Positions 1-8,005 of a stretch of DNA of 30,420 nucleotides are shown here, one piece after another. Numbering within the stretch: the stretch's first letter is position 1; every line of letters begins with the position of its first letter. The DNA comes from Candidatus Coatesiibacteriota bacterium (GTDB lineage Bacteria > JAFGND01). The notes below the pieces were generated by a model. It ran no database searches. It was not told where the DNA came from and saw only the letters and a program-made list of their open reading frames with translations. The stretch is taken from contig JAFGND010000003.1 in NCBI GenBank assembly GCA_016927185.1, positions 1 through 30,420 on the forward strand. The letters run 5' to 3'. The position numbers were made by a program, and so were the translations under genes.

Positions 1-338
1 GTTTTCCATATAATTATTAAGGTAAGAAAATTATATTAACCTCACCCCGTCTTCCAGACTCCCCTCTCCTACAAGGAGAGGGGCTAGGGGTGAGGTTTAT
101 TCCTAGCAGTCATTCTCTATCCTTTCCCCCAAGGAGAAGGAGGAAATGTATTTCATGAATTTTTCAGCAGCAGCCAGATAAATCATTACTTGTAAAGCAC
201 TTATAGAAATACCTTATTTGGGTATCACTCTTCAAATCGTTTGTATATGAAAGTCTGAAAACAAGCTAAAAATACTTGCAGAATACTGGGGCTGATATAG
301 CAGATTATAAAAAACAAGCAAGAGATAATACGATTCTT
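1..338. other. Intergenic region without a recognised gene
   Basis: This 338-base stretch lies downstream of the minus-strand LysM/MepA gene. It holds the palindromic repeat at 38-97 and a degraded relative around 116-145 (a C-rich run followed by AAGGAGAAGGAGGA). The rest is AT-rich with no convincing ORF. An open frame from 276 starts at TTG without a ribosome binding site and runs antisense into the neighbouring gene, so it is not counted. Confidence 0.6.
38..97. repeat. Palindromic C/G-rich intergenic repeat (nested hairpin)
   Basis: Two perfect nested inverted repeats are visible. The outer arms AACCTCACCCC (38-48) and GGGGTGAGGTT (87-97) pair over 11 bp. The inner arms CCCCTCTCCT (61-70) and AGGAGAGGGG (74-83) pair over 10 bp with a 3-nt loop. 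The GC-rich block stands out against the AT-rich surroundings. Related decayed copies lie at 116-145 and at the right end of the window (30348-30420). It looks like a dispersed REP/MITE-like intergenic element. There is no coding capacity, and its function is unknown. Confidence 0.8.
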
Positions 339-1391
339 CTAAGTACTGTGCTTCACAAATACTTCCATCAGCTTCTTGAAGAAATCCTCTGGAATGAAGG
401 GGGATGCTTTCAAGGCAACTTCACTATCATTGTAATATTTCATAGTTTGCTTGCTTAAATCTTCCTGGTTTTCATCAGGTTCTTCATCTTCTGTTTCACC
501 TTCAACATCCTGCTCATCTTCGATTTCCTTTTCTATTCCAGAAAATTTCTTGTCATCAACAGGAAATTCTGAATACCTGATATGAAAATGATCAGCATGA
601 CCAACTCTATGTCTTACAATAGAGGATCTTGTTGATTTTTTACTCTTGGGATACTGGAAAACTCTTGCAAGTTTCTTTTCAGGCCATCCATCTTGTTTGG
701 CAAGTTCATAAAGCGGTTTCTGCAGTGAATAATCAAGAAGAATGAATTTCACTCTCTTGGTACTTACCAGAATATTAATAAAATCTAAACATAATCTTGC
801 ATCAATGGTTTCAGGAGTTGTTTTCACAAGCCTGTCATACTTTGGATTACCTTTTCTGTAAATAGTTGCATCATAATCAAATCCTTGTTGATGAGTGATA
901 TGACCTCTCATAATTCCACCACGCCTGTAAGAAATATCACAAATAAGCTGCGGATTTGCTTCAGGATGAAGTTTATGGAATTCCGCATTGTTCTTTTTGA
1001 TAAGATCTATTGTCCATGATGTTCCCCAGGAACGATTCTTGTCTCTTATAACGTATCCTGTTCCCTCAGTCAGCTGAACACCATTTCTCAGAGAACCAAG
1101 AAATACTACCTTCTTCTTTCCTTCCTCCTTCACATATTGAATCATTGTTCCAGGTTTTAGTTTTCCATCTATATTGCTGCCATTATATTTGGCAAGATTG
1201 GAATATGGTATTCCAAGTTTTCTTGAAATATCAATTAGATTGTCACCAGGTTTAATCTGGTAATATCCTTTTTTAGTTTCAGGTTCTTTCTTCCTCGCTT
1301 CAATAGTTGAAAATTTGAATATCATTAAGATTATTGCTGCCCTTATTAAGAAGCTTCTTATTAATATAAAAGTCCTTTTTTCATACATCAT
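339..1391 (-). CDS. LysM domain + penicillin-insensitive murein endopeptidase (MepA/M74-like)
   Basis: Probable exported peptidoglycan hydrolase. Residues 1-31 form a basic then hydrophobic signal segment. Residues about 43-87 are a LysM peptidoglycan-binding domain (YYQIKPGDNLIDISRKLG). Residues about 95-275 match the MepA family of LAS-type zinc peptidases, which cut D-Ala-meso-DAP cross-links. The metal-site motifs are GHITHQQGFDYD (H164, H167, D172) and GHADHFHIRY (H265, H268, H270). An acidic low-complexity stretch (about 286-310) follows, then a C-terminal tail of about 40 residues that MepA lacks. The ATG at 1391 has a GAGGAAGG Shine-Dalgarno a few bases upstream. It is a single gene, divergent from the pilus-type ATPase. 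The family call is firm; whether the tail acts as a sorting or docking segment is unknown. Confidence 0.88.
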   Translation of the reverse strand: MMYEKRTFILIRSFLIRAAIILMIFKFSTIEARKKEPETKKGYYQIKPGDNLIDISRKLGIPYSNLAKYNGSNIDGKLKPGTMIQYVKEEGKKKVVFLGSLRNGVQLTEGTGYVIRDKNRSWGTSWTIDLIKKNNAEFHKLHPEANPQLICDISYRRGGIMRGHITHQQGFDYDATIYRKGNPKYDRLVKTTPETIDARLCLDFINILVSTKRVKFILLDYSLQKPLYELAKQDGWPEKKLARVFQYPKSKKSTRSSIVRHRVGHADHFHIRYSEFPVDDKKFSGIEKEIEDEQDVEGETEDEEPDENQEDLSKQTMKYYNDSEVALKASPFIPEDFFKKLMEVFVKHST

Positions 1392-1418
1392 TTTTCCTTC
1401 CTCAATTGTTGAACCAGT

Positions 1419-1424
1419 ATTATA
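1419..1424 (-). promoter_or_regulatory. Candidate -10 box for the LysM/MepA gene
   Basis: A perfect TATAAT on the minus strand lies about 28 nt before the ATG at 1391. A poor -35 (TTGTAA at 1443-1438) is only 13 nt upstream, so the pair is imperfect. The call rests on the consensus hexamer and its position. Confidence 0.3.
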
Positions 1425-1456
1425 TTTGTTGACAATTTTACAAGAATAAAATAGCC

Positions 1457-1472
1457 TTATATTATAATATAA
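1457..1472. repeat. AT-only perfect palindrome in divergent promoter region
   Basis: TTATATTATAATATAA is a perfect 16-bp palindrome midway between the divergent LysM/MepA and GspE/PilB-like genes. It contains overlapping TATAAT-like hexamers. It could be promoter sequence, an operator, or chance in an AT-rich spacer. Confidence 0.4.
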
Positions 1473-1559
1473 TGATTCAGTAAAAATAAATCAAGACCTT
1501 GAAAACCTACATCCTTGATTAAATGAATTAAAAATTTCTTCTGTCATATCAAGTTTTTC

Positions 1560-1595
1560 TTGACAAGATAATACTGCCTTGATGAGAAGACTTTC
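1560..1595 (+). promoter_or_regulatory. Candidate promoter with TTGACA 36 nt before the ATG
   Basis: TTGACA (1560-1565) starts exactly 36 nt before the ATG at 1596. No Shine-Dalgarno sequence precedes the ATG. With a standard 17-nt spacer the -10 would fall at 1583-1588 (TGAGAA, a weak match), and transcription would begin at or next to the start codon. The same arrangement precedes the genes at 5428, 19976 and 20786. Confidence 0.4.
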
Positions 1596-3311
1596 ATGAA
1601 TAATATGTGGAACGAAATTCTGGACAAACTAGCAGAGGAAAAACTGCTTAACAAAGAACAAATCAATAGTACAAAATCATTGCATGAACAGAAAAAAACC
1701 AGCATAGGCATTATTCTAACTCAAGCTGGTTACATCTCTGAAAAAGACTTAACCAGTTTTCTCAGTGATTATTTCCATGTTCCTGCATTTGATGTGGAAA
1801 GCGCAGCACTTGAAGATGATTTGATTAACTTCCTGCCTTCACTTGTTGCCCAAAAATACCTTCTGATACCGATAAAAAGGGAAACCAAGGCTCTTCATGT
1901 AGTGATGGCTAATCCGGTTGACATCAATATCCTTGATGATATCCGATTTATCACAGACCTTGATATTATTCCTTATGTCGCATCAGAAGCATCTATTAAG
2001 CGTGTGCTTGACAAGCTCTTCGGCTCTGAAAAGCAACCAATATTCACAAAAGGATTTGAGGATGTTTTTCAAGATGATGGCGTTGCAGTAGAAGTTGAAA
2101 AAACTGAAGATGCTGTGGTGGACCTTGAAACAGCGACCAGTGATGCCCAGGATTCACCTGTTGTAAGTCTCGTGAATTCCATAATAAAAGAAGCAGTGAA
2201 GAGAGGTGCATCAGATATCCACATTGAACCATTTGATAAGCTTCTGAGGGTGAGATACAGGATTGATGGTACAGTTCAGATTGCAATGTGTCCTAATCCT
2301 ACCCATGCAGCTGGAATGGTAAGCAAGATTAAACTGATGAGCAATCTTGATATCACTGAAAAAAGACTTCCCCAGGATGGTCATGTTGGAGTGAATGTTG
2401 GAGGCAAAAAGGTAGATCTCAGAATAAGCACCTTGCCTATAAGATATGGAGAAAGTGTTGTCGTAAGAATAGCAGACAAATCAGCCATGGATATCAATAT
2501 TGATAATATTGGTATTGAAGGGAAACCTCTTGATGATTTCAAGAAAGCTCTTGGCAAGCCAAATGGAATGATACTTGTAACAGGACCTACCGGATCAGGA
2601 AAAACCGTTACATTATATAGTGCTATAGATTACCTAAATAAATCTGATGTAAAAATACTAACTGCTGAAGATCCTGTTGAGTATGATATAAAAGGAATAT
2701 GTCAGGTTAATGTCAGGGAGGATATTGGGTATAATTTTGCAAAAGCACTCAGGGCATTCTTGAGACAGGATCCTGATATCGTAATGGTGGGAGAAATACG
2801 TGACAAGGAAACCATAGATATTGCAATCAAAGCTTCACTGACAGGTCATCTTGTGCTATCAACTCTTCATACTAATAACACTGCTGCAACTATCATAAGA
2901 ATAAGAGATATGGATGTTCCAAATTATCTTATTTCTTCTTCTATTTCTTTGATTATTGCTCAAAGGCTTATGAGAAGACTTTGTCCTTATTGCTCTGAAG
3001 AAACAAATATTGACAAGGAGATATTCAGGGAAATGCGAATAAATCCTGATTCAGTTATCAAGGATGCTACTTTCAAGCGCGCAGTAGGTTGTGAATTATG
3101 TGATAATACTGGATATAAAGGCAGAACTGCAATATTTGAAATAATGACCATAGATAATGTAATACGTGAGCTGATAAACTCAAATGCTACTCAGGAACAG
3201 TTAATGCAGGCAGCAAAAAAAGAAGGAATGATTTCCCTCAGGGTAGATGCTTTGAGGAAATTGAAATCAGGTATTGTTGATTTGAATGAAGTTATAAGAT
3301 CAACCATATAG
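1596..3311 (+). CDS. GspE/PilB-family assembly ATPase (type II secretion / type IV pilus)
   Basis: Cytoplasmic hexameric ATPase that powers pilus or pseudopilus polymerisation. Residues 1-150 resemble the MshEN/T2SSE N-terminal domain, a fold that can bind c-di-GMP in some homologues. The secretion ATPase core follows: SDIHIEP box at 206-212, Walker A GPTGSGKT at 330-337, Walker B region DPDIVMVGEIRD at 392-403, and the His box TGHLVLSTLHTNN at 416-428. A zinc-binding pair, CPYC (463-466) and CELC (499-502), lies near the C terminus, as in GspE and PilB. The length of 571 aa is normal. No other pilus or secretion genes are in the window, so PilB and GspE cannot be separated. The ATG lacks a Shine-Dalgarno and sits 36 nt after TTGACA. 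The HD-GYP gene follows by 36 nt, probably in the same operon. Confidence 0.93.
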   Translation: MNNMWNEILDKLAEEKLLNKEQINSTKSLHEQKKTSIGIILTQAGYISEKDLTSFLSDYFHVPAFDVESAALEDDLINFLPSLVAQKYLLIPIKRETKALHVVMANPVDINILDDIRFITDLDIIPYVASEASIKRVLDKLFGSEKQPIFTKGFEDVFQDDGVAVEVEKTEDAVVDLETATSDAQDSPVVSLVNSIIKEAVKRGASDIHIEPFDKLLRVRYRIDGTVQIAMCPNPTHAAGMVSKIKLMSNLDITEKRLPQDGHVGVNVGGKKVDLRISTLPIRYGESVVVRIADKSAMDINIDNIGIEGKPLDDFKKALGKPNGMILVTGPTGSGKTVTLYSAIDYLNKSDVKILTAEDPVEYDIKGICQVNVREDIGYNFAKALRAFLRQDPDIVMVGEIRDKETIDIAIKASLTGHLVLSTLHTNNTAATIIRIRDMDVPNYLISSSISLIIAQRLMRRLCPYCSEETNIDKEIFREMRINPDSVIKDATFKRAVGCELCDNTGYKGRTAIFEIMTIDNVIRELINSNATQEQLMQAAKKEGMISLRVDALRKLKSGIVDLNEVIRSTI

Positions 3312-3347
3312 TTAATCCGAGAAATTTGCTAAAGAGGGAAAGGAAAT

Positions 3348-4430
3348 ATGAAAGACGTTGAATTAAATATCAAACAGATAGCAAGTTCCCTAGAAGGAGC
3401 TGAGATCTTTTCAGGACTTACAAGAAGTGAAATTGCCTCCTTGTGCGCTGTTGCCCAAATACGCGAGTTTGAAGCAGGGGAAACGATAATCAGACAGGGA
3501 GATGTTGCAGACTGTTTCTATTATATAATTGAAGGACTTGTGGATGTCTATATTCAAGGCAAGAAACGTCTTCACTATATCCATTCCATTGAAGCGAGAG
3601 AGATTTTCGGGGAGATGGCATTGATATATGACACACCAAGAACAGCAACTGTAAAGGCAAGAACAAAAGTGACTGTTGCGATAATGTCAAAAGTTGCTTT
3701 CAATCAGTTTCTTGTGTGGTCTGGAGATGCAGGAATCAAGGTACTGAAGATAATAAACAAACGTATAATAAGTGCAGAAACAAAAGCTGCAAAAAAGATA
3801 ATACAGGTTCTTGATTCTTCTCTTTATTCTGTATTGAAACTTACTGAAGTCAGAGAATCCTATCATTCAGCACATGCAAACAGAATTCGTGAGTATACGC
3901 GCGTTCTTGCCCTCAAATATAAGGAAAATAATCAATTTGACTTGTCTTTGGATGATGAATTCATGGATATGTTGTATAAAGTAGCTCCTTTATATGATAT
4001 AGGGAAAGTAACTATAAAAGAAGAAATCTTGCTCAAGCCAACACCATTGACTGATGCAGAAAGAAAAATAATAAATACTCATGCAAAAGCCGGTGCAGAA
4101 GCTTTTGACAGGGCAAGATCTGAGATAGGACTTAGCACTTTTCTTGATATGGCTGTAGATGTTACTGCTTATCACCATGAAAGATGGGATGGAAAAGGAT
4201 ATCCTGAAGGATTGAAAGAAGGCGAAATTCCGCTATCTGCAAGACTTGTTGCTATTGCCGATGTTTATGATGCATTAACAAGTGACAGACCATACAGAAA
4301 AGCATTTACTCATGAAAAGGCCTGGAAAATGATTTCCGATGATAAGGGACATTTCGATCCTGCACTTCTTGAAATGCTTTCATTCCTTGAAGAGAGTTTC
4401 AAGAATATCAAGTCTATGTTTAGTGAGTAA
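3348..4430 (+). CDS. Cyclic-nucleotide-binding domain + HD-GYP-type protein
   Basis: Cytoplasmic signalling protein of two modules. Residues about 15-125 are a cNMP-binding (CRP/PKA-type) domain with the phosphate-binding-cassette region FGEMALIYDTPRTATV at 87-102. Residues about 165-345 are an HD-GYP domain, a family that hydrolyses c-di-GMP. Motifs include H176 in SAHANRIREYT, H245, HHERWDGKGYP (276-286), and IADVYDALTSDRPYRKA (303-319). The eponymous HD doublet reads Y216-D217 (PLYDIGK, where PLHDIGK is usual), so one metal ligand is missing and activity may be altered or lost. An AAAGGAAA Shine-Dalgarno precedes the ATG. Being directly downstream of the GspE/PilB-like ATPase suggests it ties pilus or secretion output to a second messenger; this is inference. 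Confidence 0.88.
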   Translation: MKDVELNIKQIASSLEGAEIFSGLTRSEIASLCAVAQIREFEAGETIIRQGDVADCFYYIIEGLVDVYIQGKKRLHYIHSIEAREIFGEMALIYDTPRTATVKARTKVTVAIMSKVAFNQFLVWSGDAGIKVLKIINKRIISAETKAAKKIIQVLDSSLYSVLKLTEVRESYHSAHANRIREYTRVLALKYKENNQFDLSLDDEFMDMLYKVAPLYDIGKVTIKEEILLKPTPLTDAERKIINTHAKAGAEAFDRARSEIGLSTFLDMAVDVTAYHHERWDGKGYPEGLKEGEIPLSARLVAIADVYDALTSDRPYRKAFTHEKAWKMISDDKGHFDPALLEMLSFLEESFKNIKSMFSE

Positions 4431-4461
4431 AATCTGATTTTACGCTAAACACGGATCTATA

Positions 4462-5367
4462 ATGCTTAATGGAATCGACATCCTGAATCACAAAGGTGAA
4501 TACTTATCTTTTCTTGCTGCAATTTTTTGGGCAATAGCAATTATTTTTTTCAAAAAAAGTGGAGAAAAAGTTCATCCAATTGCACTCAATATCTTCAAGA
4601 ATTCATTTTCATTCATTCTTTTCATATTCACCATACTAATCATGAAGGAGGAACTGCTTATAAATCTTCCGCTGAGAGACTATATAATGCTTATGATAAG
4701 CGGAGTAATGGGAATTGCAATTGGAGACACCTTGTTTTTCAAGAGCCTGAACTATCTTGGAGCTGGACTTTCTTCAATTGTAATCTGCCTTTACAGTCCC
4801 TTTGTAATTGTGTTTTCAATCCTGCTACTACATGAAAGACTTACATTCCTCCAGATAATTGCAGCATTACTCATTATTTCTGCCATTTTTACTGCCACTT
4901 CATTGAAAAATGGGAATCAGTCAGTTCAAAGACATATAGTAAAAGGAATTATTTTGGGTGCACTATCAAATGCTTCAAATGCTCTTGGCATTGTCATGAT
5001 TAAACCACTTCTGAATAATATCCCCATTTTGTTTGCTACAGAAGTCAGATTACTGGGAGGCTTAATAGCTCTTTCTATCATATTATTGTTCATGGGTAAC
5101 AGGAAGGAGATAATTTCTTCATTGAAGATACGGGAAGGCATCATTTATACTATCTCAGGATCTTTTGTTGGTGCATATCTGGCAATGATGACATGGATCT
5201 CAGGCATGAAGTATACCCAGGCATCAATTGCCTCTCTTCTCAATCAGACAAGCAATGTTTTCATATTCATATTTGCAGCTATTTTTCTTAAAGAAAAAAT
5301 CAACACTAAAAGGGTAACAGGATTAGTCATGGCAGTAATCGGAGTTATTATACTGACCCTTTTTTAG
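4462..5367 (+). CDS. EamA-family (drug/metabolite transporter superfamily) permease
   Basis: Inner-membrane transporter of 301 aa with about ten hydrophobic helices in two EamA repeats (roughly residues 13-148 and 158-300). Typical DMT features are the FWAIAIIFFKKSG segment in helix 1 and the second-half segment SIASLLNQTSNVFIFIFAAI leading to FLKEKI. The substrate cannot be told from sequence. The ATG at 4462 has no good Shine-Dalgarno; a TATAAT hexamer (4458-4463) overlaps the start codon and may be fortuitous. It lies 31 nt after the HD-GYP gene and 60 nt before the TetR gene, so it may belong to the upstream operon. Confidence 0.85.
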   Translation: MLNGIDILNHKGEYLSFLAAIFWAIAIIFFKKSGEKVHPIALNIFKNSFSFILFIFTILIMKEELLINLPLRDYIMLMISGVMGIAIGDTLFFKSLNYLGAGLSSIVICLYSPFVIVFSILLLHERLTFLQIIAALLIISAIFTATSLKNGNQSVQRHIVKGIILGALSNASNALGIVMIKPLLNNIPILFATEVRLLGGLIALSIILLFMGNRKEIISSLKIREGIIYTISGSFVGAYLAMMTWISGMKYTQASIASLLNQTSNVFIFIFAAIFLKEKINTKRVTGLVMAVIGVIILTLF

Positions 5368-5389
5368 ACTTCATGATTCTTCTTTTATC

Positions 5390-5427
5390 TTGACAAAATA
5401 TATTTAAAGGAAACTAAAGGAAACGAA
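5390..5427 (+). promoter_or_regulatory. Candidate promoter of the TetR-ABC exporter operon
   Basis: TTGACA (5390-5395) lies 38 nt before the ATG at 5428, in the 60-nt gap after the EamA gene. A spacer of 17 gives ACTAAA as a weak -10. Unlike the other TTGACA starts, this one also carries an AGG 7 nt before the ATG that could serve as a Shine-Dalgarno. This is the only gap in the cassette, so it is the logical promoter and TetR autorepression site. Confidence 0.4.
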
Positions 5428-6099
5428 ATGGTTTCCAGAGTCTCACTATCTGAAAAAGAGAATCAGAATATCATGATGCATTCAGACACAAGAAGCAGAA
5501 TAATCCTGGAAGCCAGGATGCAATTTTTCACTTATGGCTTTTCCAAAGTAACTATTAATGAAATTATCGGGGAATTAGGCATTAGCAAAAAGACTATCTA
5601 CAAATATTTCCCAAGTAAGAAAGCTCTGTTATACGCAGCAATAGAAAGCAATTTCAGGGAAATTGAGGATAAGCTGACTGAGTTAGAAAATGACAAATCA
5701 CTAGATCCAATAGACAAAGTTATCAATGCTCTTCAGTACTTGACTTCAATGCTTTCTACTGTTAAACAACCTTACATGAAGGACATAATGAAGAGTGCAC
5801 CAGAAGCATGGGATTTGATTTCTGATTACAGAAAGAAAAGAATTTTTCCTGTATTCGAGAAATTTCTTCTTGAATGCTACAGGAGAAAAGCGATCAGGGA
5901 TGAAATAAACGGTGATTTACTTATAATGATATTTCTCAATTTCGCACAATATATACTGAATCCGCAAATTCTGAGTGAAATCCCCATGAGTATGCAGGAA
6001 ATATTTGAGAGTATTTATACAATACTGTTTGAAGGGATTCTGACAGATAATGCCAGAAGAAAATTCAAGAAAAAGCAATTATTCAAAAGGGATACATGA
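5428..6099 (+). CDS. TetR/AcrR-family transcriptional repressor
   Basis: DNA-binding regulator of 223 aa. Residues about 21-76 form the TetR N-terminal helix-turn-helix (TINEIIGELGISKKTIYKYF at 42-61, the most conserved part of the family). The rest is the variable all-helical ligand-binding and dimerisation domain. It is the first gene of the exporter cassette and overlaps the HlyD gene by ATGA (6096-6099), so it very likely represses its own operon, as CecR does at the ybhGFSR operon in E. coli. The start at 5428 fits the AGG-containing site upstream. A pair of in-frame Met codons at residues 16-17 lacks any ribosome binding site. Confidence 0.9.
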   Translation: MVSRVSLSEKENQNIMMHSDTRSRIILEARMQFFTYGFSKVTINEIIGELGISKKTIYKYFPSKKALLYAAIESNFREIEDKLTELENDKSLDPIDKVINALQYLTSMLSTVKQPYMKDIMKSAPEAWDLISDYRKKRIFPVFEKFLLECYRRKAIRDEINGDLLIMIFLNFAQYILNPQILSEIPMSMQEIFESIYTILFEGILTDNARRKFKKKQLFKRDT

Positions 6100-7076
6100 A
6101 AATAAATCAATACATGAAATTTACTTGCCTTGCTATCATAATCATATTTGCGGGTTGTAGTTACAAAGATAACAAGGAGCAGATAATCGCTTCAGGAAAT
6201 TTCGAGGTTGTTGAAGTAAAGATTGCTTCAAAATCATCAGGAGAGATAAAGGATCTGTATTTCAATGAAGGAAGCAAGGTTAGATGCGGAGATACTCTTG
6301 CCGCTATAGATTGTTCATATAATGAAATAAGGCTTGGTAAAGCAGAAGCTGGAGTTGAACTTGCAAAATCACAATTAAGACTTATCCTGAAAGGAGTTAG
6401 GATAGAAGATATCAATCAGGCAAGAGAATCAGCAAATCAGGCTCAGGCTCAGGTATCACAAGCTTTGAGGGATTTTCAGAGAGCAAGATATCTTTATGAA
6501 TCCAACAGTGCGAGTTTGAAGCAGCTTCAGGATGCAGAAACACACTATCATGTTGCCATGGCTCAATTTAATGGAGCAAATCACCTTGTGAAGAAACTGA
6601 AGAGAGGTTCTCGCAAAGAGGAAATACAGGCAGCCCAGGCAAATGTAAAACAGCTGGAAAGCGAAGTCAATCTCCTTAAGAAACTGATAAATGACAGCAA
6701 GATAAAAGCTCCCATTAATGGAATAATTACGAATAAGCCTTATGAAAAAGGAGAGCTGGTTTCTGAAGGAATGGTGATTGCAACAATTGCCAGAATTGAT
6801 ACAGTAAAACTGACGATTTATGTTTCAGAAAGTGAACTGGGAAAGCTGAATCTTGGCAAGGAAGCAATCATAAGAGTTGACAGCCATCCAGGTAAGGATT
6901 TCAAGGGAAAAATTATCTATATTTCACCTACTTCCGAATTCACTCCTAAGACAATTCAGACAAAAGATGAGAGAATTAAACTGGTTTTTGCAGTAAAAAT
7001 AGAAGTACCTAATCCTGAAGAAATACTTAAGCCAGGAATGCCAGCCGATGCTTACATTAACACAAAAAGCAAATGA
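6096..7076 (+). CDS. HlyD-family periplasmic adaptor lipoprotein (YbhG-like)
   Basis: Membrane-fusion protein linking an inner-membrane ABC exporter to the outer membrane. The N-terminus is a lipoprotein signal with lipobox FAGC (C21). Residues about 35-75 and 205-235 form the split biotinyl-lipoyl domain (SGEIKDLYFNEGSKVRCGDT, then APINGIITNKPYEKGELV). An Ala/Gln-rich coiled-coil hairpin (about 80-200) separates the halves. A beta-barrel region (about 236-325) follows. The length of 326 aa matches YbhG/EmrA-type adaptors. It overlaps the TetR gene upstream and the first ATPase gene downstream by ATGA, showing translational coupling. Confidence 0.92.
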   Translation: MKINQYMKFTCLAIIIIFAGCSYKDNKEQIIASGNFEVVEVKIASKSSGEIKDLYFNEGSKVRCGDTLAAIDCSYNEIRLGKAEAGVELAKSQLRLILKGVRIEDINQARESANQAQAQVSQALRDFQRARYLYESNSASLKQLQDAETHYHVAMAQFNGANHLVKKLKRGSRKEEIQAAQANVKQLESEVNLLKKLINDSKIKAPINGIITNKPYEKGELVSEGMVIATIARIDTVKLTIYVSESELGKLNLGKEAIIRVDSHPGKDFKGKIIYISPTSEFTPKTIQTKDERIKLVFAVKIEVPNPEEILKPGMPADAYINTKSK

Positions 7077-8005
7077 CAGAAAAGATTATAGAAGTCACAA
7101 GGCTTTCAAAAAAATATGAAAACCTGATTGCGGTAAACAGTATCTCATTCGATATAAAAAAGGGAGAAATGTTTGGAATAGTAGGTCCAGATGGAGCAGG
7201 AAAGAGCACAATAATCAAAATATTGAGTTGCCTTTTGCCTTTTGATGAGGGAAAAGGAAGCATTTTTGGACTTGATATTTCATCCAATCAAAAAAAAATA
7301 AAAAAAAGAATCGGATACTTGTCACAACATTTCAGCCTCTATGGTGATCTGACTGTTGATGAGAACATAGAATTCTTTGCAGAGATAAACAATATAAAGA
7401 TGTTTGAAGAAAGAAAAAACAAGCTACTTGATTTTACAAAACTCACTGAATTCAGGAAAAGATTTGCAGAAAATCTTTCTGGAGGAATGAAACAAAAGCT
7501 TGCTCTCATATGCACACTTATACATACGCCTGAAGTTCTGCTTCTTGATGAGCCAACAACAGGAGTTGATCCGGTCTCAAGAAGGGATTTCTGGAAAATC
7601 CTGCAGGAGCTTCTGAAAACAGGAATGACTATAGTAGTAACAACCCCATATCTTGATGAAGCAGAACGCTGCAACAGGATTGCACTTCTTGATAATGGTA
7701 GAATAATGGCTCTTGATTCACTTGAAAAACTCAAGTTTTTGATTGAATCAAGAATTTATGAGGTGATCTGTTCTGAAATCAGAAGTGCTTTCAATATACT
7801 AAAATCTAAGCCATTTGTTACTGAGATACAAGCTTTCGGAGACAGGCTTAATGTAGCAGTATCACCAGATAACGAAAATGCTTCAGGAAAAATAAGGGAA
7901 AATCTTCAAGAAAATAAGATTAATATTATTGAAATCAATGAGATATCACCATCTCTCGAGAATATTTTCATACACCTCCTGACAACAAAAAACAATGAAC
8001 AATGA
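7073..8005 (+). CDS. ABC transporter ATP-binding protein (first half of a YbhF-type pair)
   Basis: Nucleotide-binding subunit of 310 aa for an ABC-2-type exporter. Walker A is GPDGAGKST (38-46), the Q-loop is YLSQHFSLYGDLT (82-94), the signature LSGGMKQ (135-141), and Walker B LLLDEP with D-loop (156-166). The H-loop reads TTPYLDEAE, so the switch histidine is replaced by P192. This degeneracy is what one expects in the non-catalytic half of an asymmetric ATPase pair, the partner being the next gene. Its start overlaps the HlyD gene (ATGA) and its end overlaps the second ATPase by 11 nt. The C-terminal 85 residues are the extra domain common in ABC-2 ATPases. Confidence 0.93.
   Translation: MTEKIIEVTRLSKKYENLIAVNSISFDIKKGEMFGIVGPDGAGKSTIIKILSCLLPFDEGKGSIFGLDISSNQKKIKKRIGYLSQHFSLYGDLTVDENIEFFAEINNIKMFEERKNKLLDFTKLTEFRKRFAENLSGGMKQKLALICTLIHTPEVLLLDEPTTGVDPVSRRDFWKILQELLKTGMTIVVTTPYLDEAERCNRIALLDNGRIMALDSLEKLKFLIESRIYEVICSEIRSAFNILKSKPFVTEIQAFGDRLNVAVSPDNENASGKIRENLQENKINIIEINEISPSLENIFIHLLTTKNNEQ

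Noticed and set aside
276-458. 60-codon plus-strand frame at the left edge
   Set aside because: TTG start without a ribosome binding site, running antisense into the LysM/MepA gene.
4427-4443. GTAAAA/TTTTAC stem after the HD-GYP gene as a terminator
   Set aside because: Only six AT-rich pairs and no U-run, with the EamA start 19 nt later; too weak to call.
7339-7734. 131-codon minus-strand frame opposite the first ABC ATPase
   Set aside because: Antisense shadow of conserved Walker and signature motifs, without its own start signals.
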